DNA from: JADKAV01 sp041393775
Lineage (GTDB): Bacteria; Actinomycetota; Actinomycetes; S36-B12; UBA10799
Reading direction: 5' to 3'
Length of the DNA: 64,000 bases
Assembly: GCA_041393775.1 (NCBI GenBank)
Contig: JAWKJM010000010.1
Span: forward strand, 1-64,000
A program made the translations under genes and the position numbers. This document shows, piece after piece, positions 1-7,488 of this stretch. The notes beneath the pieces were generated by a model that was not told the origin of the DNA, did no database searches, and saw nothing but the letters and a program-made list of their open reading frames with translations. Every line of letters starts with the position of its first letter. The first letter of the stretch is position 1.

Positions 1-2749
1 CCTGGTGGGCGACCCACCCGAGGTGCGTCTCCAGCACCTGGCCGACGTTCATCCGGCCCGGCACGCCCAGCGGGTTCAAGACGATGTCGACCGGGGTGCC
101 GTCCTCCATGAACGGCATGTCCTCGACCGGCAGGATCTTCGCGATGACACCCTTGTTGCCGTGGCGGCCGGCGAGCTTGTCGCCCTGGGTGATCTTGCGC
201 TTCTGCGCCACGTAGACCCGCACCAGTTGGTTCACACCGCCGGGCAGTTCATCGTCCTCCTCGCGGTCGAACACCCGCACGTCGATGACCACACCGCTCT
301 CGCCGTGGGGCACCTTCATCGAGGTGTCGCGCACCTCACGGGCCTTCTCACCGAAGATGGCGCGCACGAGTCGTTCCTCCGGGGTCAACTCGGTCTCGCC
401 CTTGGGCGTGACCTTGCCGACCAGGATGTCCCCGGGCCCGACTTCGGCACCGATGCGGACGATCCCCCGCTCATCGAGGTCTGCGAGCACCTCCTCGGGG
501 ATGTTCGGGATGTCCCGGGTGATCTCCTCGGGTCCCAGTTTGGTGTCCCGGGCGTCGACTTCGTGCTCCTCGATGTGGATCGAAGTGAGCACGTCGTCCT
601 GCACGAGCCTCTGCGACAAGATGATCGCGTCCTCGTAGTTGTGGCCCTCCCACGGCATGAACGCCACGAGCAGGTTGCGGCCCAGCGCCATCTCGCCGGT
701 GTCGGTGCAGGGGCCGTCGGCGATGACCTGGCCGGCTTCGACCCGGTCGCCCAGGGCCACGATCGGCGACTGGTTGTACGACGTCCCCTGATTGGAGCGG
801 CGGAACTTGAGCACCCGGTAGGTGAACACGAGTCCGTCGTCGCCGGTCACCTCGATCGCGTCGGCACTGACCGCCGAGACGGTGCCGGGTGTGTGCGCCA
901 CGACCACGTCGCCGGCGTCCTTGGCCGCGCGGTACTCAGTACCGGTTCCGACCAGCGGGGCCTCGCTGCGGATCAGCGGCACCGCCTGGCGCTGCATGTT
1001 GGAACCCATCAGCGCACGGTTGGCGTCGTCGTGCTCGAGGAACGGGATCATGGCCGTGGCCACTGACACCATCTGGCGCGGCGACACGTCCATGTACTCG
1101 ACGTCCTTGGCCAGCACGAAGTCGACCTCGCCGGGCTCGCGGCGCACCAGAACCCGGTCCTCGACCAGGTTGCCCGACGCGTCGACGCGGGCGTTGGCCT
1201 GCGCGATGACGTACAGGTCCTCCTCGTCGGCGGTGAGGTACTCGATCTCGTCAGTGACCTTGCCGTCGACGACCTTGCGGTAGGGCGTCTCCACGAAACC
1301 GAAGGCGTTCACCCGCGCGAACGTCGACAGGGACCCGATCAGGCCGATGTTGGGGCCTTCCGGGGTCTCGATCGGACACATGCGGCCGTAGTGCGACGGG
1401 TGCACGTCGCGGACCTCGAAACCGGCCCGCTCCCGGGACAGACCACCGGGGCCCAGCGCAGACATGCGGCGCTTGTGGGTCAGCCCCGCAAGCGGGTTTG
1501 TTTGGTCCATGAACTGCGACAGCTGCGAGGTTCCGAAGAACTCCTTCAGGGCCGCCACCACCGGGCGGATATTGATCAGGGTCTGTGGCGTGATCGCCTC
1601 GACGTCCTGGGTCGTCATCCGCTCCCGGACCACACGCTCCATGCGGGACAGACCCATCCGGATCTGGCCCTGGATCAGTTCACCAACCGTGCGGAGGCGA
1701 CGGTTGCCGAAGTGGTCGATGTCGTCGACCTCCACGCGCGTGGTGCCTTCAGGCATCCGGGAGTCCCCGGCGTGCAGACGGACGAGGTACTCGACGGTGC
1801 GCACGATGTCCTCGACCGTCAAGGTAGTGGTCGTCGGGTCCTCGGAAAGGCCCAGCTTCTTGTTGACCTTGTACCGGCCGACCTTGGCCAGGTCGTAGCG
1901 CTTGGGGTTGAAGTAGAAGTTCTCCAACAGGTTGCGGCCGGCCTCGACCGACGCCGGCTCGCCCGGGCGCAACTTGCGGTAGATGTCGACGAAGGCCTCG
2001 TCCTGGGTGCCGAGAGTGTCCTTCTCCATGGTCAGCTGCATCGACTCGTACTGGCCGAAGCGCTGCCCGATCTCATCGGTGGTCAGGCCCAATGCCTTGA
2101 GCAGGACGGTGACCGGCTGCTTGCGCTTGCGGTCGATCTTGACGTTGACGATGTCCTTCTTGTCGATCTCGAACTCGATCCAGGACCCGCGGCTGGGGAT
2201 GATCTTCGCGGAGAAGATGTCCTTGTCCAGCGCTTTGCCGACCGTCTTCTCGAAGTAGACGCCGGGCGAGCGCACGAGCTGCGACACCACGACCCGCTCA
2301 GTGCCGTTGACGATAAAGGTTCCCTTGTCCGTCATCAGCGGGAAGTCGCCCATGAATACGGTCTGCGACTTGATCTCGCCGGTCTCGGAGTTGAAGAACT
2401 CGGCGGTGACGAACAGCGGCTGCGAGTAGGTCAGGTCCTTCTCGCGGCACTGCGCTTCGGTGTACTTCGGTTCCTCGAAGCGGTGCTCCCGGAACGACAG
2501 CGACATCTGGCCGCTGAAGTCCTCGATCGGGCTGATCTCCTCGAAGATCTCCTCGAGTCCCGAGGTCATCGGGATGTCGGTGCGGCCGGCGTCCACGGCT
2601 TCCTGGACGCGGGCCTGCCATGATTCATTTCCGAGCAGCCAGTCGAAGGACTGGGTCTGCAGGTCGAGCATGTCTGGAACTTGGATGGGTTCGCGAATCT
2701 TGCCGAACGAAACGCGGTTTGGGGCGGGGGAGTTAACGCGGGCGGCCAA
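1..2749 (-). CDS. rpoB: RNA polymerase beta subunit (3' end outside window)
   Basis: Catalytic beta subunit of RNA polymerase; about 916 N-terminal codons are present and the C-terminal part lies beyond position 1. The start is a TTG (MAARVNSPAPNRVSFGKIRE) preceded by AAGGAT. The rifampicin pocket reads SQLSQFMDQTNPLAGLTHKR followed by RMSALG. Asp415, His425 and Ser430 correspond to E. coli D516, H526 and S531, so the pocket is wild type at the usual resistance positions. The visible end (GRMNVGQVLETHLGWVA) is the conserved region near the 3' part. rplL lies upstream across a 283-nt gap with a hairpin and a promoter candidate; rpoC is expected just outside. Confidence 0.98.
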   Translation of the reverse strand, partial: MAARVNSPAPNRVSFGKIREPIQVPDMLDLQTQSFDWLLGNESWQARVQEAVDAGRTDIPMTSGLEEIFEEISPIEDFSGQMSLSFREHRFEEPKYTEAQCREKDLTYSQPLFVTAEFFNSETGEIKSQTVFMGDFPLMTDKGTFIVNGTERVVVSQLVRSPGVYFEKTVGKALDKDIFSAKIIPSRGSWIEFEIDKKDIVNVKIDRKRKQPVTVLLKALGLTTDEIGQRFGQYESMQLTMEKDTLGTQDEAFVDIYRKLRPGEPASVEAGRNLLENFYFNPKRYDLAKVGRYKVNKKLGLSEDPTTTTLTVEDIVRTVEYLVRLHAGDSRMPEGTTRVEVDDIDHFGNRRLRTVGELIQGQIRMGLSRMERVVRERMTTQDVEAITPQTLINIRPVVAALKEFFGTSQLSQFMDQTNPLAGLTHKRRMSALGPGGLSRERAGFEVRDVHPSHYGRMCPIETPEGPNIGLIGSLSTFARVNAFGFVETPYRKVVDGKVTDEIEYLTADEEDLYVIAQANARVDASGNLVEDRVLVRREPGEVDFVLAKDVEYMDVSPRQMVSVATAMIPFLEHDDANRALMGSNMQRQAVPLIRSEAPLVGTGTEYRAAKDAGDVVVAHTPGTVSAVSADAIEVTGDDGLVFTYRVLKFRRSNQGTSYNQSPIVALGDRVEAGQVIADGPCTDTGEMALGRNLLVAFMPWEGHNYEDAIILSQRLVQDDVLTSIHIEEHEVDARDTKLGPEEITRDIPNIPEEVLADLDERGIVRIGAEVGPGDILVGKVTPKGETELTPEERLVRAIFGEKAREVRDTSMKVPHGESGVVIDVRVFDREEDDELPGGVNQLVRVYVAQKRKITQGDKLAGRHGNKGVIAKILPVEDMPFMEDGTPVDIVLNPLGVPGRMNVGQVLETHLGWVAHQ

Positions 2750-2873
2750 GTGAGATCCTTCCGAGGCTCGCAGGGTGGATGCGCACAACAGGAATCGCCG
2801 TATTCAAAGCGTCGGAAGCATGGCAGCATCCGGGCACGATCAAACGGTCAATCCTTGGCATGGGCAGAACACC

Positions 2874-2901
2874 AGGATAACTGAGGTGGGTAATAGGTCA
2901 A
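2874..2901 (-). promoter_or_regulatory. candidate internal promoter for rpoB
   Basis: On the minus strand TTGACC (2901-2896) is followed after 16 nt by TATCCT (2879-2874), a good housekeeping-sigma -35/-10 pair. It lies between the rplL-rpoB hairpin and the rpoB start and would give a leader of roughly 115 nt. Actinobacteria commonly have a separate rpoBC promoter here. This is inferred from sequence only. Confidence 0.5.
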
Positions 2902-2974
2902 CAGCGGGGGGCCAACTCACGATGCTTGCACCGCAGGACCCATTCGTCAAGTCCTTCGAGGGATGGCAGACCGG

Positions 2975-3013
2975 AACGCCGTCGGCGGAGGCTGACCCCC
3001 CGCCGACGGCGTT
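2975..3013 (-). terminator. hairpin between rplL and rpoB (partial terminator/attenuator)
   Basis: A perfect 14-bp inverted repeat (2975-2988 with 3000-3013) around an 11-nt loop sits just after the rplL stop. There is no U-tract on the minus-strand transcript, which fits partial termination or RNA processing that lowers rpoBC expression relative to the L7/L12 genes. That role is known at this position in many bacteria but is inferred here. Confidence 0.6.
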
Positions 3014-3032
3014 TCGACGCGTGATGCGCGGA

Positions 3033-3425
3033 CTACTTGACCGAGACGGAGGCGCCGGCGCCCTCGAGAGACTCCTTGGCCTTGTCGGCGGCTTCCTTGT
3101 TGACCTTCTCCAGGACAGGCTTGGGAGCGCCCTCGACGAGGTCCTTCGCCTCCTTGAGCCCGAGGCTGGTCAGCGCACGGACCTCCTTGATGACCTGGAT
3201 CTTCTTGTCACCGGCAGCCTCGAGAATGACGTCGAACTCGTCCTTCTCCTCGACGGCACCGGCGTCGCCAGCGGCACCACCGGCGGCCGGGGCGGCGGCA
3301 ACCGCGACCGGAGCGGCGGCGGTCACGCCGAAGGTCTCCTCGAACTCCTTCACGAACTCGCTGAGCTCGAGCAGGGTCATTTCCTTGAATGCGTCCAGCA
3401 TCTCGTCGGTGGACAGCTTCGCCAT
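3033..3425 (-). CDS. rplL: 50S ribosomal protein L7/L12
   Basis: Stalk protein that recruits translation factors to the ribosome, 130 aa, normal length. Order: N-terminal dimerisation helices (about 1-35), an Ala/Gly/Pro-rich hinge (about 36-60), and the C-terminal factor-binding domain with the signature KIQVIKEVRALTSLGLKEAK and GAPKPV. It lies 61 nt downstream of rplJ and is presumably co-transcribed with it from the L10 leader. The hairpin downstream separates it from rpoB. Confidence 0.98.
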   Translation of the reverse strand: MAKLSTDEMLDAFKEMTLLELSEFVKEFEETFGVTAAAPVAVAAAPAAGGAAGDAGAVEEKDEFDVILEAAGDKKIQVIKEVRALTSLGLKEAKDLVEGAPKPVLEKVNKEAADKAKESLEGAGASVSVK

Positions 3426-3486
3426 GTTCGGCGTCCTTTCTATTGTTCCGGTGTCGCCGGAAGTGTGGGGTTGAGTAGTGGTTCGA

Positions 3487-4077
3487 TCAGGCTTCGGGGG
3501 TGTCGGCCGCGGGGGCTTCGGCTTCGGTGTCGGCCGCGGGGGCTTCGGCTACCGCCGGACCCTCGGCCTCGACCTTGGCCCGCAGCGCCTCGACCACGCG
3601 CGCAGTCTGGGCCAGCGGAGCCGCGAACAACGACACGGCGTTCTGCAGCGAAGCATTCATGGCGCCGGCCATCTTGGACAGCAGCACCTCCCGCGACTCG
3701 AGGTCGGCGAGTTTGTTGATGTCGGCGGCGGACAGCAGATTGCCATCCATGATGCCGCCCTTGATCACCAGCGCGGGGTGATCCTTGGCGAAGGTGCGCA
3801 GACCCTTGGCCGCCTCGACCGGGTCACCGTCGATGAACGCGATCGCGCTCGGGCCGGCCAGCCACTCGTCTATGCCCTCAACGCCGGCGTCCTTCGCGGC
3901 GATCCGGGTCAGCGTGTTCTTCACCACGGCGTAGGTGGTGCTCTGCCCCAGGCTGCCGCGCAGTTCCTTCAGTTGAGACACTGTCAGGCCGCGGTACTCG
4001 GTGAGCACCGAAGCCGAGGAGTTGCGGAACAACTGCGCCAACTCGGTGACGGCGGCTTGCTTGTCAGCCCGTGCCAT
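3487..4077 (-). CDS. rplJ: 50S ribosomal protein L10
   Basis: Base of the ribosomal stalk and translational repressor of its own operon. The chosen start (MARADKQAAVTELAQLFRNS) is preceded by GGAAGGAAATCC and gives 196 aa. An in-frame ATG 45 nt upstream lies inside the leader RNA and was rejected. The N-terminal domain (about 1-130) carries YRGLTVSQLKELRG and the central block AIAFIDGDP. A C-terminal helix is followed by an acidic Ala/Pro/Glu tail (about 170-196) of low complexity. rplL follows. Confidence 0.97.
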   Translation of the reverse strand: MARADKQAAVTELAQLFRNSSASVLTEYRGLTVSQLKELRGSLGQSTTYAVVKNTLTRIAAKDAGVEGIDEWLAGPSAIAFIDGDPVEAAKGLRTFAKDHPALVIKGGIMDGNLLSAADINKLADLESREVLLSKMAGAMNASLQNAVSLFAAPLAQTARVVEALRAKVEAEGPAVAEAPAADTEAEAPAADTPEA

Positions 4078-4083
4078 GGATTT

Positions 4084-4167
4084 CCTTCCAGCAGTGCGCC
4101 GGAACGACGAAAGCCCAGGCACGCAGGCCTGGGCTTCGATGAGCTCTCACACCTACGCAGGAATTAA
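4084..4167 (-). ncRNA. L10 leader (ribosomal protein autoregulatory 5' UTR)
   Basis: Upstream of rplJ the minus-strand RNA contains AATTCCTGCGTAGGTG, then a GC-rich hairpin whose arms are AAGCCCAGGC (4138-4129) and GCCTGGGCTT (4119-4110). This is the conserved layout of actinobacterial L10 leaders (Rfam L10_leader), where L10 or the L10-L12 complex binds to repress translation. Edges are approximate because no covariance model was run. Confidence 0.75.
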
Positions 4168-4206
4168 GCCTGAACAACGGCGACCGGCGGTCTTCGGTTC
4201 TCTACG

Positions 4207-4212
4207 AGTGTA
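4207..4212 (-). promoter_or_regulatory. possible -10 element for the rplJ-rplL transcript
   Basis: TGTACACT on the minus strand resembles an extended -10 box about 40 nt upstream of the L10 leader. No convincing -35 hexamer is visible, so this is a weak call. Confidence 0.3.
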
Positions 4213-4268
4213 CATGGGGGCTGCTGTCCCGGCCAGTGGGGTACTGCGCCGCCCCGGGCGGGCGCTTT

Positions 4269-4355
4269 GCGTTCGGGTTTCCGCTTTGCGTTCGGGTTTC
4301 CGCTTCGCGTTCGGGTTTCCGCTTCGCGTTCGGGCTTCCGCTTCGCGTTCGGGGG
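4269..4355. repeat. 19-bp tandem repeat array A (4.5 copies)
   Basis: The unit gcgttcgggtttccgcttc starts at 4269, 4288, 4307, 4326 and 4345, with single-base variants (t/c at the last position, one t-to-c inside). It lies between the rplJ leader and rplA, is not part of any credible gene, and is followed 23 bp later by another array with the same 19-bp period. Confidence 0.9.
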
Positions 4356-4377
4356 TTCGGGGCGCAAACGGCCGAAC

Positions 4378-4437
4378 GCGGACGCAGCACCCTAACGCGG
4401 ACGCCGCACCCTAACGCGGACGCAGCACCCTAACGCG
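4378..4437. repeat. 19-bp tandem repeat array B (3 copies)
   Basis: The unit gcggacgcagcaccctaac starts at 4378, 4397 and 4416, with one a/c difference in the middle copy. It has the same period as array A but an unrelated unit sequence, and runs into the composite dispersed element that begins near 4451. Confidence 0.88.
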
Positions 4438-4450
4438 AATGCGAGAACCT

Positions 4451-4600
4451 AGTAGTCCGAAAACTGCCCGATGTACTCGGTAACCGCAGGAGTTTGACGC
4501 GATGTCAGAGAACACACGGGTGGCTTCGCGCTCTAGCATCGTGCCCGTCCTTTGGCGCGAGCGATCTGCGCCTGGCATCTCCCCGCCTGAACCCCGCTGC
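4451..4600 (+). repeat. composite dispersed repeat, locus 1 (degenerate copy)
   Basis: Starts with tagtccgaaaactg, continues through gatgtactcggt, a decayed form of the GAGGTTAGAGAA array, and ends with the 47-bp partner element (4553-4600). Copies with the same order occur at 11011-11441, 40847-41026 and 59056-59376. No gene is seen in the 4168-4679 gap apart from this, the two tandem arrays and the rplA terminator hairpin. Confidence 0.75.
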
Positions 4601-4642
4601 CGACCGCGGACCCAACGCGAGCAGGTCGCCGCCCGCACCGAG

Positions 4643-4664
4643 GCCCCCGGCGCGAACCGGGGGC
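4643..4664 (-). terminator. hairpin downstream of rplKA
   Basis: GCCCCCGG and CCGGGGGC arms around a 6-nt loop sit 16 nt after the rplA stop codon on the minus strand. No U-run follows, as is usual for high-GC actinobacterial terminators. It probably ends the rplK-rplA transcript. Confidence 0.6.
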
Positions 4665-4679
4665 TTCGGCGAAAACGAC

Positions 4680-5375
4680 TCAGGCTTCGCGCGAGCGGGC
4701 GCTGTCCACCTGGATCCCGGGGCCCATCGTCGTCGACATGACGACCTTCTTGATGTAGCGGCCCTTGGCGGTCGACGGCTTGAGCCGGACCACCTCGTCC
4801 AGCGCAGCAGCGAAGTTGTCCTCCAACTGCTCGTCACTGAAACTGGCCTTGCCGATGATGAAGTGCAGGTTCGAGTGCTTGTCAACGCGGAACTCGATCT
4901 TGCCGCCTTTGATGTCGGAGACGGCCTTGGTGACGTCCATGGTCACCGTACCCGTCTTCGGGTTCGGCATCAGTCCGCGCGGGCCCAGCACACGACCGAG
5001 CTTGCCCACCTTGCCCATGAGGTCCGGCGTGGCCACGACCGCGTCGAAGTCCGTCCATCCTCCGGCGACCTTGTCGATGAGTTCATCGGAGCCGACGTAG
5101 TCGGCGCCGGCGGCTTTGGCGTCCTCGGCCTTGGGCCCGTTCGCGAAGACCAGTACGCGGGCGGTCTTACCCGTGCCGTGTGGCAGCAGGACCGTGCCGC
5201 GGACCATCTGGTCGGCCTTGCGGGGGTCGACGCCCAGCCGCATCGAGACCTCGACGGTCGAGTCGAACTTGGTCTTGGCCGTGGACTTGGCCAGCGCGAC
5301 GGCCTCTGACGCCGGGTAGAGGCGGTCCCGGTCGACCTGCTCGGCGGCGCTCTTGTAGTTCTTTCCCTTTGGCAT
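4680..5375 (-). CDS. rplA: 50S ribosomal protein L1
   Basis: 23S rRNA-binding protein of the L1 stalk and a classical translational repressor of the L11-L1 operon. It is 231 aa, normal length. Visible signatures are GKTARVLVFANG, VGKLGRVLGPRGLMPNPKTG (the L1 family motif), and a C-terminal block with KIEFRVDKHSNLHFIIGK. It begins MPKGKNYKSAAEQ, 66 nt after rplK, and is presumably in the same operon. Confidence 0.98.
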   Translation of the reverse strand: MPKGKNYKSAAEQVDRDRLYPASEAVALAKSTAKTKFDSTVEVSMRLGVDPRKADQMVRGTVLLPHGTGKTARVLVFANGPKAEDAKAAGADYVGSDELIDKVAGGWTDFDAVVATPDLMGKVGKLGRVLGPRGLMPNPKTGTVTMDVTKAVSDIKGGKIEFRVDKHSNLHFIIGKASFSDEQLEDNFAAALDEVVRLKPSTAKGRYIKKVVMSTTMGPGIQVDSARSREA

Positions 5376-5441
5376 CGTGTTCTCCTTGATCTATGTGGTC
5401 AGCGGGGCGATGCGGCCCCTCCCACGGTGTGCGGGGTACTG

Positions 5442-5870
5442 CTAGTCGGTGACGGTCACGCCCATGGAGCGGGCGGTGCCGGCGATGATGAGCATGGCGG
5501 CGTCGACGTCGTTGGCGTTCAGGTCAGCCATCTTGGTCTCGGCGATCTCCTTGACCTGGGCCTTGCTGATCTTGCCGACGGGCTGCAACGGGTTGCCGGA
5601 GCCCTTCTGCAGGCCCGCTGCCTTCAGGATCAGCTTGGCGGCCGGCGGAGTCTTGGTGATGAAGGTGAACGAGCGGTCCTCGTACACCGTGATCTCGACC
5701 GGGATGACCTGGCCGCGCTGGGATTCCGTGGCCGCGTTGTAAGCCTTGCAGAACTCCATGATGTTCACACCGTGCTGGCCCAGGGCGGGGCCGACGGGCG
5801 GCGCGGGGTTGGCCTGCCCGGCCTGGATCTGCAGTTTGATCAGGCCGGCGACCTTCTTCTTGGGGGGCAT
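5442..5870 (-). CDS. rplK: 50S ribosomal protein L11
   Basis: Binds the GTPase-associated region of 23S rRNA; 142 aa. The N-terminal domain carries LQIQAGQANPAPPVGPALGQ followed by HGVNIMEFCKAYN. The C-terminal rRNA-binding domain includes TPPAAKLILKAAGLQKGS. It starts 26 nt after the nusG stop, so nusG-rplK-rplA are probably one transcript. Confidence 0.98.
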   Translation of the reverse strand: MPPKKKVAGLIKLQIQAGQANPAPPVGPALGQHGVNIMEFCKAYNAATESQRGQVIPVEITVYEDRSFTFITKTPPAAKLILKAAGLQKGSGNPLQPVGKISKAQVKEIAETKMADLNANDVDAAMLIIAGTARSMGVTVTD

Positions 5871-5896
5871 GACAGTTCCTTCGTTGTTCTTGCGCT

Positions 5897-6946
5897 CTAG
5901 TTTTTCTCGATCTGGCTGAAGCTGAGTTCCACCGGGGTTTCCCGACCGAAGATCTCAACGAGGCCAGTGACCTTCTGGGCATCGAGGTTGATTTCGCTGA
6001 CCGTCGCGTGCAAGGTCGCGAACGGTCCATCAATAACTGTAACGGAGTCCCCGACCCCGAAGTCCACCTCGGTCACCCGGGCCGCCGGCTGTCCCAGCGA
6101 CGGCGCGCCCGCAGCCTCGGCCACAGCCTTCTTCGGCTCCGGCTTGGGGGCCAGGATGTGCACGACCTCGTCGATGGTCAACGGCGTCGGCTCATGGGTG
6201 CTGCCCACGAAACCGGTCACGCCGGGGGTGTGACGCACCGCGGCCCAACTGTCATCGGTGTAGTCCATGCGCACGAGTACATAGCCGGGGAACTTGTTGC
6301 GGGTGACGGTCTTCTTCTGACCCTGCTTGATCTCGACGACCTCTTCGGTGGGCACCTCCACCTGGAAGATGTAGTCCTCCATGTTCAGCGTGTTGATCCG
6401 CGTCTCGAGGTTGGTCTTGACGCGTTTCTCGAAGCCCGCGTAGGAGTGCACGACGTACCAAAGACCGGGCAACCCCAGCTGCTCGTCGCGGAACGCCTCG
6501 ACCGGATCGACCTCCTCGGCCTCCTGCTCGCCGTCGGTGGCCTCCAGGATCTCACCGGTCTCTTCGTCCACCAGCCCGATCGAGGACGGCACGAAGTCCT
6601 GGGAGTCCTCCACGACCGTGGTTCTGGCGTCGGAGGTCTCCACGATCTGGGTCTCGTCGACGTGCACGGACCCGTCGGGCGAGAAAGAGGTCTGCACCTC
6701 GTCGCGCACGACCGTGCCGTCGGGCTGCTCGGTGGTGACTGTCTCATCGACGGTCACGCTGCCATCGGATGCTGCGATGGCTTCGGTCTCGCTGACCACG
6801 ACCGTGCCGTCCTCGCGTTCCTCGACGTCTACCTGCTCCACCACTGTGCTGCCATCGGGCAATTCGACAGCTTCGAACGCCTCGGTCCCCACTACGTCGG
6901 CCAGCGGGGTCTCCTCGCCGTCTGGCTGCTGGTCCGGGGTCTGCAT
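5897..6946 (-). CDS. nusG: transcription antitermination factor NusG with repetitive acidic N-terminal extension
   Basis: Elongation factor that binds the RNA polymerase clamp and links transcription to Rho and ribosomes. Using the ATG at 6946 (GAGG 8 nt upstream; an ATG six bases earlier has poorer spacing) the protein is 349 aa, against about 180 in E. coli. Residues 161-275 form the NGN domain (GLWYVVHSYAGFEKRVKTNL, then NKFPGYVLVRM). The KOW domain is near the end (VGDSVTVIDGPFATLHATVS). Residues 1-155 are an acidic extension. Residues 29-118 hold six repeats with D-G at 31, 46, 61, 76, 91 and D-A at 106, exactly 15 apart, with valine-rich strands and glutamates between. Extensions are common in actinobacterial NusG; this regular repeat was not one I recognise. 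secE lies 22 nt upstream. Confidence 0.96.
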   Translation of the reverse strand: MQTPDQQPDGEETPLADVVGTEAFEAVELPDGSTVVEQVDVEEREDGTVVVSETEAIAASDGSVTVDETVTTEQPDGTVVRDEVQTSFSPDGSVHVDETQIVETSDARTTVVEDSQDFVPSSIGLVDEETGEILEATDGEQEAEEVDPVEAFRDEQLGLPGLWYVVHSYAGFEKRVKTNLETRINTLNMEDYIFQVEVPTEEVVEIKQGQKKTVTRNKFPGYVLVRMDYTDDSWAAVRHTPGVTGFVGSTHEPTPLTIDEVVHILAPKPEPKKAVAEAAGAPSLGQPAARVTEVDFGVGDSVTVIDGPFATLHATVSEINLDAQKVTGLVEIFGRETPVELSFSQIEKN

Positions 6947-6968
6947 CGACATATCCTCAGTTCTCTTC

Positions 6969-7235
6969 TCACTCGCCAAATATGGCGAACACGACTCGGG
7001 CAATGGCCAGATCGAACAGCGAGATGACCGCGGCCATGAACACCACGAACACCAGCACCACCCACGTGTAGGTGATCAGCTCCTTGCGCGTTGGCCAGAT
7101 GACTTTGCGGAGTTCGGCGACCATCTGCCGCAGGAACAGCGCCAATCGAGCGAACATCCCAGGACTCTGCTTCTTCTTCGCACCCCGCTTGGGGGTCGGC
7201 GAATCAGCACCGTCAGCCGTGGTCGGCTCGCTCAC
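6969..7235 (-). CDS. secE: preprotein translocase subunit SecE
   Basis: Small essential subunit of the SecYEG channel, 88 aa. The GTG start at 7235 has GGAAAGGAA upstream. A longer reading frame runs back through tRNA-Trp and was rejected. The N-terminus is polar and Lys-rich, then comes the amphipathic helix and conserved hinge AELRKVIWPTRKELITYTW and one membrane helix (about 60-80). The gene sits 24 nt downstream of tRNA-Trp and just upstream of nusG, the standard order. Confidence 0.96.
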   Translation of the reverse strand: MSEPTTADGADSPTPKRGAKKKQSPGMFARLALFLRQMVAELRKVIWPTRKELITYTWVVLVFVVFMAAVISLFDLAIARVVFAIFGE

Positions 7236-7258
7236 TGACCATTCCTTTCCTTGCTTTG

Positions 7259-7331
7259 CAGGGCCGGAGGGACTCGAACCCCCAACCACCGGTTTTGGAG
7301 ACCGGGACTCTACCAATTGAGCTACGACCCT
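7259..7331 (-). tRNA. tRNA-Trp (CCA)
   Basis: 73-nt cloverleaf on the minus strand. The acceptor AGGGTCG pairs with CGGCCCT, the anticodon loop contains CCA, and the T-arm has GGTTCGAGTCC. The 3' CCA is not fully encoded. It lies immediately upstream of secE, as in other actinobacteria. Confidence 0.95.
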
Positions 7332-7488
7332 ACGGTGACCTCCGACCCGAGCCCCGCAGTCAATCGACAACGACCGGCCACCAAGAAGCGGGCAGGCTAC
7401 CGCACAGCGACACGGTCACCTCGCACCACGATACGCGAACCACTTAACGGGGTCGACCCCGGCCACCGACTTCGGCCAAGATACAAGC

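Noticed and set aside
5..2623. Long plus-strand reading frames opposite rpoB (5-1066, 1391-2623)
   Set aside because: They are antisense shadows caused by GC-rich third positions; rpoB on the minus strand has full family homology.
4164..4433. Small frames across the 19-bp arrays giving repeats such as NPNAKRKPER
   Set aside because: Repeats whose period (19) is not a multiple of three shift frame each unit, and no start signal or homology is present.
4269..4437. CRISPR array
   Set aside because: Units are directly tandem without spacers, and no cas genes are nearby.
7236..7370. Upstream extension of secE through tRNA-Trp
   Set aside because: It would translate the tRNA; GTG 7235 has a strong ribosome-binding site and fits family length.
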